This document shows, in pieces, positions 27,893 to 35,038 of a stretch of 64,000 bases of DNA. The position numbers were made by a program, and so were the translations under genes. Under the pieces are notes generated by a model. It was not told the origin of the DNA. It made no database searches and was given only the letters and a program-made list of their open reading frames with translations. Positions within the stretch are counted from its first letter, which is position 1. The number at the start of each line of letters is the position of its first letter. Location: the NCBI RefSeq assembly GCF_024355225.1, contig NZ_VCNH01000008.1, positions 1,116,001 through 1,180,000 of the forward strand, given 5' to 3'. Origin of the DNA: Roseovarius sp. M141 (GTDB lineage Bacteria; Pseudomonadota; Alphaproteobacteria; Rhodobacterales; Rhodobacteraceae).

Positions 27893-29470
27893 TCAGTACC
27901 CCAAGGCGCAGCCGTCCTTGCGTGGGTCCGACGCGCCCTCCAGCACGCCATCGGGCCTGATTGCAATCGCCTGCGCGCCGCCGATCGCCGCGTCCGGGAT
28001 GGTGACATCGTGGCCCAGATCCGCCAGCGTCGTGCGCACGGTTTCTGAATATCCACGCTCGACCTGCAGCTTGCCCTCGGCGGCATAGCAGCGGGGCGTG
28101 TCGATGGCAGTCTGCGGGTCCATACCGAAATCGGTCAGGTTCGAGACGAACCGCGCGTGACCACAGGGCTGGTATGCGCCGCCCATCACGCCAAAGGGCA
28201 TCGACACGCGCCCGCCCTCACGCAACATTCCCGGAATGATGGTGTGAAACGGGCGCTTGCCACCGCTCAGCTCATTCGGGTGCCCTTCGGCCAAGGTGAA
28301 CCCGGCGCCGCGGTTCTGCATGAGGATGCCATATTTTTCGGAGGCGATCCCGGACCCAAAGCCATGAAAGATCGAATAGATCAGCGACACGGCCATGCGG
28401 TCGCGGTCGACCGTGGTGATATAAACGGTGTCGCGGTGCATCGCCTCGGTCAGCGGCGCGGCAGGGCCGAGGGCGCGTTTGGGGTCGATCATGGCGGCAA
28501 GGGTGCGGGCGGTGTCATGGCTCAGCATGAATTCAGTGCGCGTGGTGTGATCCGGATCGGCGATGATGCGATTGCGCGTATCATAGGCCAGCTTGGTCGC
28601 TTCTGCCTCCAGATGCGCGCGCTCGGCGCCCAGCGGGTCCATCGCGGCAATGTCGAACTGCGCCAGAATGTTCAGCATCAGGATCGCCGTTGCACCCTGT
28701 CCGTTTGGCGGATGTTCGAGTAACTCACGGTCGCGATAGCTGCCACTGATGGGGCGCGCCGGATCGCCGCGATGCACGGCGAAATCGGCGGTCGTATGAA
28801 CGCCGCCCGCCGCCGCCAGCGCGGCCAGCATGTCGTCCGCAATCTCGCCCTCGTAAAAGGCATCGCGGCCCTTGGCCGCGATGGCGCGCAGCACGTCGGC
28901 CTGGCCGGGCGCGCGGAAAATTGTGCCGGTTTTCGGGGGCTTTCCGCCGGGCAGGTAATGATCAAGGGCGTGATCCTTGAGCACATGCGCCGTCGTGGCC
29001 CAATCGGCGGCCACGCGCGGTGCCACCGGAATGCCCGCGTCTGCGTAGTGGATGGCAGGCGCCAGCACGGCGTCCAGCCCCAGCCGACCATGCCGGTCGC
29101 TGAGATGGCAGAATGCATCGATGGCGCCCGGTATCGTGACGGCGTCGGCGGTGTAGAGCGGTACGGCAGAGTGGCCCGCATTGCGCAACCCGGCGGCATC
29201 CGCAGCGGCAGGCGCGCGCCCCGACCCGTTGAAGGCGTGCACATTGTTGCTGCCGCCCTCGCTCCACAGGACAAAGCAATCGCCGCCGATTCCGGTCATC
29301 TGCGGCTCGCAAATACCCAGTAAGACGGCGCCGACGATGGCCGCGTCCATCGCGTTTCCGCCCCGCTCCAAAATGTCGATGGCGGTCTTTGCGGCCAAGG
29401 GGTGGGATGTGGCGCACATGCCGTTCGTCGTCAGAACAGGCGAGCGGCCCGGTAGGTGGAAATCGCGCAT
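27893..29470 (-). CDS. gamma-glutamyltranspeptidase family protein
   Basis: A 525-residue Ntn-hydrolase of the gamma-glutamyltransferase family. The N-terminal half shows HPLAAKTAIDILERGGNAMD and GIGGDCFVLW. The self-processing site should precede the catalytic Thr in HRDTVYITTVDRD, giving large and small subunits. The small subunit has YSIFHGFGSG and ELSGGKRPFHTIIPG. No convincing signal peptide is visible with the chosen ATG (AAGGGG five bases upstream), so it may be cytoplasmic, as many GGT-like proteins are. Substrate could be glutathione or another gamma-glutamyl compound or acylase substrate. Confidence 0.85.
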   Translation of the reverse strand: MRDFHLPGRSPVLTTNGMCATSHPLAAKTAIDILERGGNAMDAAIVGAVLLGICEPQMTGIGGDCFVLWSEGGSNNVHAFNGSGRAPAAADAAGLRNAGHSAVPLYTADAVTIPGAIDAFCHLSDRHGRLGLDAVLAPAIHYADAGIPVAPRVAADWATTAHVLKDHALDHYLPGGKPPKTGTIFRAPGQADVLRAIAAKGRDAFYEGEIADDMLAALAAAGGVHTTADFAVHRGDPARPISGSYRDRELLEHPPNGQGATAILMLNILAQFDIAAMDPLGAERAHLEAEATKLAYDTRNRIIADPDHTTRTEFMLSHDTARTLAAMIDPKRALGPAAPLTEAMHRDTVYITTVDRDRMAVSLIYSIFHGFGSGIASEKYGILMQNRGAGFTLAEGHPNELSGGKRPFHTIIPGMLREGGRVSMPFGVMGGAYQPCGHARFVSNLTDFGMDPQTAIDTPRCYAAEGKLQVERGYSETVRTTLADLGHDVTIPDAAIGGAQAIAIRPDGVLEGASDPRKDGCALGY

Positions 29471-29705
29471 CATAGCCCCTTTCGCATGAACATTGCGAAA
29501 CCCTAAGGCTGTTTGAGTGCGGTGGAAATACAACCTGGCGTCAGGGCTGATAGAATCCGCTTTGACGGTCGTGAATTCTGCGAAAGCCATCTGCGGAGAG
29601 TCTTGAAATCCTCGACGCCGCGCACGGGGTGGGGGCTGTTAAACGCGGCGCCGAGGGAAGCTGTTGCAGCTACAGGCATGGGTATGACGGCTTAGTCTGT
29701 CCGTA

Positions 29706-29858
29706 ATGAGAAAAGATCAGGGCAAGTTGGAGGCACGCGCAATTTCAAGCATGTTGGCAGTTGCACAGAGGGTATCGCCAGACCGGGTGCAGAAGATGCG
29801 CCGGTCATATCGCGGTGCAGTTAACTTGGCTGAGCGGGTCCGATTGTACCGGGAATAG
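29706..29858 (+). CDS. possible 50-residue basic protein (uncertain)
   Basis: An open frame starting MRKDQGKLEARAISSMLAVA and ending LAERVRLYRE*. It is highly charged, probably helical, and lacks cysteines. It lies alone in a 420-bp gap between two minus-strand genes and has no good Shine-Dalgarno, so it may be a remnant. The rest of the gap (29471-29705) shows no gene or clear signal. Confidence 0.25.
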   Translation: MRKDQGKLEARAISSMLAVAQRVSPDRVQKMRRSYRGAVNLAERVRLYRE

Positions 29859-29892
29859 GTGTTCAAGGGCCGCCTGCGGCTATTCCTGAGGA

Positions 29893-30393
29893 TCAGACCT
29901 TCTCGGGGGCAGAACTGGAAAACGCGAACCGCAGGCAGAGATGATTCTGCTCGTCGTGGCGTTTGTAGCGCAGGCATTCTGTCAGCGTCTGGATCAGGAA
30001 CCAGCCAAACCCGCCCTCCGGCAGAGAACTGGTCGTTGCGCCAAACGGGGGCAACTGTCCGGCGGGAGGGCCCAGGCCGGGCAGGGCGGCGCCGGTATCG
30101 ACGATCTGGGCTGTCAGGGTACGTTGGCCCGGCGCCAAGGTGACGCTGATCGTACCGGCCGTCGTCATGGCAAAGGCGTGTTCGGCAATGTTGTTCAGCG
30201 CTTCTGCCAGTACGATTTCTGCAGTGCCACAGGCGTCCGCGTCCAATCCGCTGGCCTCAAGAAAACTGCGCATGTCCGCCAGACCAGCCGATATGGCACG
30301 CTCGGTCGCCCGAACGTGGAAGATCTTTCGCCGCGGACAGGGTGCATGGTTTGCGGTCGTGGTGGCGGCTGTGCGCCGGGTCCGGTCGGTCAT
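29893..30393 (-). CDS. RsbW-like anti-sigma factor/serine kinase (HATPase)
   Basis: A 166-residue GHKL ATPase-domain protein. The N box is readable as AEALNNIAEHAF (Glu and Asn-Asn for Mg-ATP), followed by IVDTGAALPG (the D-x-G box) and GGFGWFLIQTL (G2 box). This matches RsbW/SpoIIAB-type kinases that hold a sigma factor and phosphorylate an STAS partner. The overlapping upstream gene encodes that STAS partner. No sigma factor or PP2C phosphatase lies nearby, so the target is encoded elsewhere. Confidence 0.85.
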   Translation of the reverse strand: MTDRTRRTAATTTANHAPCPRRKIFHVRATERAISAGLADMRSFLEASGLDADACGTAEIVLAEALNNIAEHAFAMTTAGTISVTLAPGQRTLTAQIVDTGAALPGLGPPAGQLPPFGATTSSLPEGGFGWFLIQTLTECLRYKRHDEQNHLCLRFAFSSSAPEKV

Positions 30394-30728
30394 CCAGCTT
30401 GCCGTGATGTCAGGTCCTCCAGCGATGCGTGGATGGCAAAGATCGAATCCATGCGCGTCAGGCGGAACACCTTGGCCACGTCCGGCGTCAGGCAGGCCAG
30501 ATCCAGACGTCTGTGGGGGCCCATCAGCTTGAGCGCCGCGACAATCGCGCCCAGACCGCTGGAATCGATGAATCGCACCTGCCCGAGGTCAAGTACAACG
30601 TTATCAGTGCCCCCGGCGGTCATCGCGCGTATCGTATCCTTGAATGCGATCGCATGTGCGGCATCGATTCGCGGGGCATTTACCTTGATCAGGTGATAGG
30701 GGCCGTGCTGGCTGCTTTCGAGGTCCAT
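30390..30728 (-). CDS. STAS-domain anti-sigma factor antagonist
   Basis: A 112-residue STAS protein. The phosphorylatable Ser is in FIDSSGLGAIV, and VVLDLGQVRF precedes it, as in RsbV/SpoIIAA. It would bind the adjacent RsbW-like kinase when dephosphorylated and free the sigma factor. Its stop overlaps the kinase start by four bases. Together they form the lower half of a partner-switching module; the phosphatase that would trigger it is not in this window. Confidence 0.88.
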   Translation of the reverse strand: MDLESSQHGPYHLIKVNAPRIDAAHAIAFKDTIRAMTAGGTDNVVLDLGQVRFIDSSGLGAIVAALKLMGPHRRLDLACLTPDVAKVFRLTRMDSIFAIHASLEDLTSRQAG

Positions 30729-30882
30729 CTGCGCTCCGCTCAGTTATACCGTGTGGCGTCAGGTTAGGTGGTAAACCTTACCAATAGGTGTGCGCATCCT
30801 GAAAAAGAGCGCGCCACGTGCTTGCCCGGGCCATCTGACTGTGATTTCCGGAAGCCATGAGGTGAAGAAGGACAGGATCGCC

Positions 30883-31335
30883 ATGCGAATCGACTATGAT
30901 GAAAAGGCGAAAACACTCGCCGCCCTGACCGGTGGCGAACAGGACGTGATCGCGCTGATGGCCACTATGGTTTGCGAATTGCACCATGCCGACGACCGAT
31001 TCGACTGGACGGGTTTTTACCGTGTGACGCAACCCGAAGTGTTGCGAATCGGGCCGTATCAGGGCGGGCATGGCTGCCTGTTCATCCCATTTTCGCGCGG
31101 GGTCTGCGGCGCTGCGGCGCGCACGGGGCAGGTGCAGTTGGTGGACGATGTGGACGCGTTCGAGGGGCATATCGCCTGCGCCAGTTCCACCCGGTCCGAG
31201 GTCGTCCTGCCGGTGCGCAGCGCTGATGGCACGCTGATCGGGGTGCTGGACATCGACAGCGATCAGCCAGGCGCCTTTGACAGCGCCGATGTCGACGGGC
31301 TGACGGGTCTGTTGCGCCAGACCTTCGGGGGCTGA
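30883..31335 (+). CDS. msrC: free methionine-(R)-sulfoxide reductase (GAF domain)
   Basis: A 150-residue single GAF domain. The three redox cysteines of fRMsr are in family spacing: Cys in QGGHGCLFIPF, Cys in RGVCGAAA ten residues later and Cys in FEGHIACASS. GVLDIDSDQPGAF at the C-terminal side also matches. It reduces free methionine-R-sulfoxide with thioredoxin electrons. The start at MRIDYDEKAK follows an AGGA motif; a longer upstream frame is not family-like. It precedes the XRE-cupin regulator and its palindromes by about 90 bp. Confidence 0.9.
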   Translation: MRIDYDEKAKTLAALTGGEQDVIALMATMVCELHHADDRFDWTGFYRVTQPEVLRIGPYQGGHGCLFIPFSRGVCGAAARTGQVQLVDDVDAFEGHIACASSTRSEVVLPVRSADGTLIGVLDIDSDQPGAFDSADVDGLTGLLRQTFGG

Positions 31336-31347
31336 GCGGAGGGCGCG

Positions 31348-31409
31348 TGAAATTTTTGTTGCTTTTTTCATCGCCCCGGCGCAGCGTGAAAATCTAGGTA
31401 ATATTTTCA
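31348..31409 (+). promoter_or_regulatory. Two 23-bp TGAAA-N13-TTTCA palindromes: candidate operators
   Basis: TGAAATTTTTGTTGCTTTTTTCA is not quoted further; it occupies 31348-31370. A second palindrome with the same half-sites and spacing, TGAAA..TTTCA, occupies 31387-31409. Their centres are 39 bp apart and the second ends 13 bp before the regulator start codon. Equal length and half-sites make them likely binding sites of the XRE-cupin regulator that follows (autoregulation and operon control, inferred). Confidence 0.6.
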
Positions 31410-31422
31410 CAAGGCGTCCCGC

Positions 31423-31995
31423 GTGTCCCTTCCCCTGCCTGCCTCTCAGCGCACCTTGGGCGCCGATCTTCGCGCCCTGCGAAAGGCGCGAGGCGTGACG
31501 CTGGCCGATCTGGTGCAGCGGCTGGGTCGGTCCGTTGGCTGGCTGAGCCAGGTCGAGCGTGACCTGTCGGAGCCGTCCGTGGCCGACCTGCGCGGCATCG
31601 CAGCGGCGCTTGATGTTCCATTGTCGCTGCTTTTCGCCCATTCGGGTGCGCCAAAGGACGAGGCCGGGTATATCGTGCGTCGCAATGCCCGCCGCCCCAT
31701 CGGGGCAGGCAAACCCGGCCTGACCGAAGAACTGGTGTCGCCCGATCTGACCGACGATTTCGAGATGGTACACTCCACCTTCCAACCCGGCGCGCGCGCG
31801 GCCGGGCCGCATACCCGCCCGACGCAGGAGGTGGGATATATGCTGTCTGGTCGTCTGGATCTGACGATCGCGGGCCGCCGCTTTGCCGTGGGTGCCGGCG
31901 ACAGTTTTCGCATCCGGGGCGAGCCGTTCGATTGGCACAATCCCTATGACATTCCCGCCGTCGCGATCTGGGTGATCGCGCCGCCGGTTTATTGA
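31423..31995 (+). CDS. XRE-family transcriptional regulator with cupin domain
   Basis: A 190-residue regulator. The N-terminal helix-turn-helix (about 10-65) contains LRALRKARGVTLADLVQRLG and GWLSQVERDLSEPSVADL. A C-terminal cupin (about 105-188) has PHTRPTQEVGYMLSGRLDL and ends WVIAPPVY. Such XRE-cupin proteins sense small catabolites and control neighbouring oxidation genes; the flavoprotein genes start 22 bp downstream. GTG start. The twin palindromes just upstream fit its own operator. Confidence 0.88.
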   Translation: MSLPLPASQRTLGADLRALRKARGVTLADLVQRLGRSVGWLSQVERDLSEPSVADLRGIAAALDVPLSLLFAHSGAPKDEAGYIVRRNARRPIGAGKPGLTEELVSPDLTDDFEMVHSTFQPGARAAGPHTRPTQEVGYMLSGRLDLTIAGRRFAVGAGDSFRIRGEPFDWHNPYDIPAVAIWVIAPPVY

Positions 31996-32017
31996 GCACA
32001 GCAAGGAGACGCAGCAG

Positions 32018-34459
32018 ATGAGCACATTTCCCAGCACGGCCCGCGTGGTCATCATCGGTGGCGGCGCGGTGGGCGCCTCGGGCCTCTATCATCTGGCCAA
32101 GGCGGGCTGGACCGACTGCGTCCTGCTGGAAAAGAACGAGCTGACCGCCGGCAGCACATGGCACGCGGCCGGGAACTGCCCGACGTTTTCGACGTCGTGG
32201 GCGATCATGAACATGCAGCGTTACTCGACCGAGCTGTATCGCGGGCTGTCCGACGCCGTGGATTACCCGATGAACTACCACGTCACCGGGTCGATCCGGC
32301 TGGGCCATAGCGACGAGCGCGTGCAGGAGTTTCAGCGCGCCTGCGGCATGGGGCGCTATCAGGGCATGGACATGCAGATGCTGTCGCCGGACGAGGCTAA
32401 ACAGCGCTATCCCTTCATGGAGACGCATGACCTGAAGGGCGTTCTGTTCGATCCCAGCGACGGCGATATCGACCCCAGCCAGCTGACTCAGGCGCTGGCC
32501 AAGGGCGCGCGCGATCTGGGCGCGCGGATTGAGCGGTTCTGCCCCGCGACTGGCGTGACGCGCGACGGCGATGAGTGGGTGGTGCACACTCACAAGGGCG
32601 ATATCCGCTGTGAATTCGTGGTGAATGCGGCAGGGTATTACGCACAGAAGGTCGGCGAATGGTTCAAGCCCTATGGCGGGCGCACCGTGCCGATGATGGT
32701 GATGAGCCATCAGTATCTGTTGACCGATGAGATTCCCGAGATTGCCGAATACACTGCCGCGCATGGCAAACTGCCGCTGATGCGCGATGTCGACAGCTCC
32801 TACTACCTGCGGCAGGAGAAAACCGGCCTGAACCTCGGCCCTTACGAGCGGAACTGCAAGGCGCACTGGATCACGCCCGAAGACCCATTCCCCGAGGATT
32901 TCAGCTTTCAGCTCTACCCCGACGATCTGGAGCGGCTGGAGTGGTACATCGAGGACGCAATGGCGCGCGTGCCTCTGCTGGGGCAGGTGGGTATTAACAA
33001 GGTCATCAACGGCCCGATCCCCTATGCGCCTGACGGCCTGCCGCTGCTTGGCCCGATGCCGGGCGTGCCGAACGCGTTCGAGGCGTGCGTGTTCACCTTC
33101 GGCATCAGCCAGGCGGGCGGCGCGGGCAAGGTGCTGGCCGAGTGGATCGTTGAGGGCGCGACCGAGTGGGACATGTGGGCCGTCGACCCGCGCCGCTACA
33201 CGGACTACACCGACAGCGACTACTGCATTGCCAAGGGGCAGGAGGTGTATGGCCATGAATACGCCATGCATTTCCCGTGGCATGAATGGCCTGCCGGGCG
33301 CGACCAGAAGCTGGGACCGAACGACGATATCGTGCGCGAGCAGGGCGGCGTGATGGGCGCCTATAACGGCTGGGAGCGGGCGAACTGGTTTGCTCATCCC
33401 GGCGACGATACCAGCGAAGAAGGGACCCAGACATGGAACCGCGCGGGTCCGTGGTCGCCGCGCATCGCCGAGGAATGCGCGGCAGTCCGCGATCATTGCG
33501 GCGTGCTGGACCTGCCCGGATTTTCGCGGTTCTGGGTGCGGGGCACCGGTGCCGATGAATGGCTGCGCGGCTTTGTTACCGGCGCGCTGCCCAAGGTGGG
33601 GCGGATCAATCTGGTCTATGTGGCCGACGCCCGTGGCCGCATCCTGACCGAACTGTCCTGCATCCGTCTGGCCGAGGACAGTTTCATCCTGATCACCGCG
33701 GCCACCGCACAATGGCATGATGGCGATTTGATCCGCCGCAATGTGCCAAACGGTGTGAGCGTCGAGGAAACCACGACCGAGCGGTCAGCGCTGATTGTCA
33801 CCGGGCCAGAGAGCCGCGCGATCCTTGGCCCGCTGACCGATGCGGACCTGACCTTGCCATGGCTCAGCCATCAGCATTGCGTGGTAGCGGGGCAGAAGGC
33901 GTTCCTGATCCGCGTTTCATTCGCCGGGGAACTGGGCTGGGAGGTGCATGCCGCCAACGAGGATATGCCCGATATCTACCGTGCCATTCTGGAGGCGGGA
34001 GCCAAACCGTTTGGCATGTATGCGCTGAATTCCTTGCGCATCGAAAAGGGCTATCGCGCGTGGAAGGGTGACCTCAGCACCGATTATTCGATGCTGGAGG
34101 GCGGTCTGGACCGCTTTGTCAAGCTGGACAAGCCGCAGGACTTCCCCGGCAAGGCCGCGCTGATGAACGAGCGGCAGCAGGGCAGCGCCAAACGCTTTGT
34201 CACGCTGATCGTGGACGCGGGCGAGGCGGACGCGCCCTATATGTCGACACTCTGGCATGGTGGCGACGTGGTGGGCGAGACGACCAGCGGTGCGTGGGGC
34301 TACCGTGTGAATGCCTCGATCGCGCTGGGCATGATCCGCGCCGATCTGGCCGTGCCCGGCACCGAACTGGAGGTCGAGATCTATGGCGAGCGTTTCACGG
34401 CCACGGTCCAGCCGGACGCGCCGCTTTGGGATCCTGAGAACAAAAGGATACGCGCCTGA
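32018..34459 (+). CDS. dimethylglycine/sarcosine dehydrogenase-like flavoprotein (copy 1)
   Basis: An 813-residue two-domain enzyme. The N-terminal DAO-type FAD domain (about 8-400) has VVIIGGGAVGASGLYHLAKA and GSTWHAAG, whose His is the residue that carries covalent FAD in dimethylglycine dehydrogenase. The C-terminal GcvT/folate-binding domains (about 430-810) show FAGELGWEVHAANEDM and LNSLRIEKGYRAWKGD. Enzymes of this layout demethylate dimethylglycine or sarcosine and pass the one-carbon unit to tetrahydrofolate. The substrate is inferred from context. AAGGAG precedes the ATG, and the stop overlaps the next start. Confidence 0.85.
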   Translation: MSTFPSTARVVIIGGGAVGASGLYHLAKAGWTDCVLLEKNELTAGSTWHAAGNCPTFSTSWAIMNMQRYSTELYRGLSDAVDYPMNYHVTGSIRLGHSDERVQEFQRACGMGRYQGMDMQMLSPDEAKQRYPFMETHDLKGVLFDPSDGDIDPSQLTQALAKGARDLGARIERFCPATGVTRDGDEWVVHTHKGDIRCEFVVNAAGYYAQKVGEWFKPYGGRTVPMMVMSHQYLLTDEIPEIAEYTAAHGKLPLMRDVDSSYYLRQEKTGLNLGPYERNCKAHWITPEDPFPEDFSFQLYPDDLERLEWYIEDAMARVPLLGQVGINKVINGPIPYAPDGLPLLGPMPGVPNAFEACVFTFGISQAGGAGKVLAEWIVEGATEWDMWAVDPRRYTDYTDSDYCIAKGQEVYGHEYAMHFPWHEWPAGRDQKLGPNDDIVREQGGVMGAYNGWERANWFAHPGDDTSEEGTQTWNRAGPWSPRIAEECAAVRDHCGVLDLPGFSRFWVRGTGADEWLRGFVTGALPKVGRINLVYVADARGRILTELSCIRLAEDSFILITAATAQWHDGDLIRRNVPNGVSVEETTTERSALIVTGPESRAILGPLTDADLTLPWLSHQHCVVAGQKAFLIRVSFAGELGWEVHAANEDMPDIYRAILEAGAKPFGMYALNSLRIEKGYRAWKGDLSTDYSMLEGGLDRFVKLDKPQDFPGKAALMNERQQGSAKRFVTLIVDAGEADAPYMSTLWHGGDVVGETTSGAWGYRVNASIALGMIRADLAVPGTELEVEIYGERFTATVQPDAPLWDPENKRIRA

Positions 34460-34914
34460 TGCTGACCCAATCTGACCAAGATCTGATCGCCACCTTTCCA
34501 CTTGGGTTTGTCGCCACGATCACACCGGGCGGCCAGCCGTCCCTCAGCCCCAAGGGCACGTTTCTGGTGCTGGACCATCTGACCGTCGGCTTTGGCAACA
34601 TCCGCTCGCCCGGCACGCTGGCCAACCTGCGCCACACGCCCTACGCCGAGGTCAATTTTATCGACCAGTGGAAGCGCAAGGGCCTGCGCCTGCGCGGTCC
34701 TGCCCGTATCGCGGAGGAAGGGACGTCGGAATTCATCGCGCTGATCGGCCTCTGGCAGGCCCAATGGGGCGATCTGGCGGACCGGATCACCGATCTGGTC
34801 CTGATCGATATTGAGGCGGCCAGCGAAATGACGACCCCGCCCTATGACGACGGCGCGACCGAAGAGGACATGATTGCCGCATACAAGGCCAAGTTCGCCG
34901 AGATATATCCGTGA
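34459..34914 (+). CDS. pyridoxamine 5'-phosphate oxidase-fold protein
   Basis: A 151-residue split-beta-barrel flavin-binding-fold protein, beginning MLTQSDQDLIATFPLGFVAT and containing PSLSPKGTFLVL and the FGNIRSPGTLANLR segment. It lacks the full PLP-oxidase signature, so it belongs to the broad PPOX/FMN-binding group and its reaction is unknown. It is coupled to the upstream flavoprotein by overlapping stop/start and sits in a demethylation operon. An FMN-linked redox role is a reasonable guess. Confidence 0.8.
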   Translation: MLTQSDQDLIATFPLGFVATITPGGQPSLSPKGTFLVLDHLTVGFGNIRSPGTLANLRHTPYAEVNFIDQWKRKGLRLRGPARIAEEGTSEFIALIGLWQAQWGDLADRITDLVLIDIEAASEMTTPPYDDGATEEDMIAAYKAKFAEIYP

Positions 34915-35012
34915 CGGAGATCACGCTTCTGGATGGCTGTTGCGCGATCGGCACCGCCCATATCACCGACCCGGCCGCGCGGTTGCGCGCCGCCGGTCAC
35001 ACCATCGTTTGA
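34911..35012 (+). pseudogene. 33-codon in-frame deletion scar of a homocysteine S-methyltransferase
   Basis: A GTG overlapping the previous stop opens a frame VTEITLLDG-CCAIGTAHITDPAARL, ending RAAGHTIV*. The first nine residues match the N terminus of betaine-homocysteine/homocysteine S-methyltransferases (TxITLLDGGMGQEL). The rest matches their C terminus, where the zinc-binding Cys pair lies (GGCCEIGPAHIxxL..LRxxGH). About 90% of the enzyme is missing, joined at the shared Gly codon. Zinc and substrate sites are lost, so it cannot work as the enzyme. It lies between two dimethylglycine-dehydrogenase-like genes, where such a gene would be expected. Confidence 0.7.
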
Positions 35013-35038
35013 AATCGTAGCGCCAAGGAGCCTGCATC

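Noticed and set aside
31394..33718. 774-codon frame opposite the first flavoprotein gene
   Set aside because: It runs through the regulator and flavoprotein in antisense, lacks any recognisable domain and has no plausible start site.
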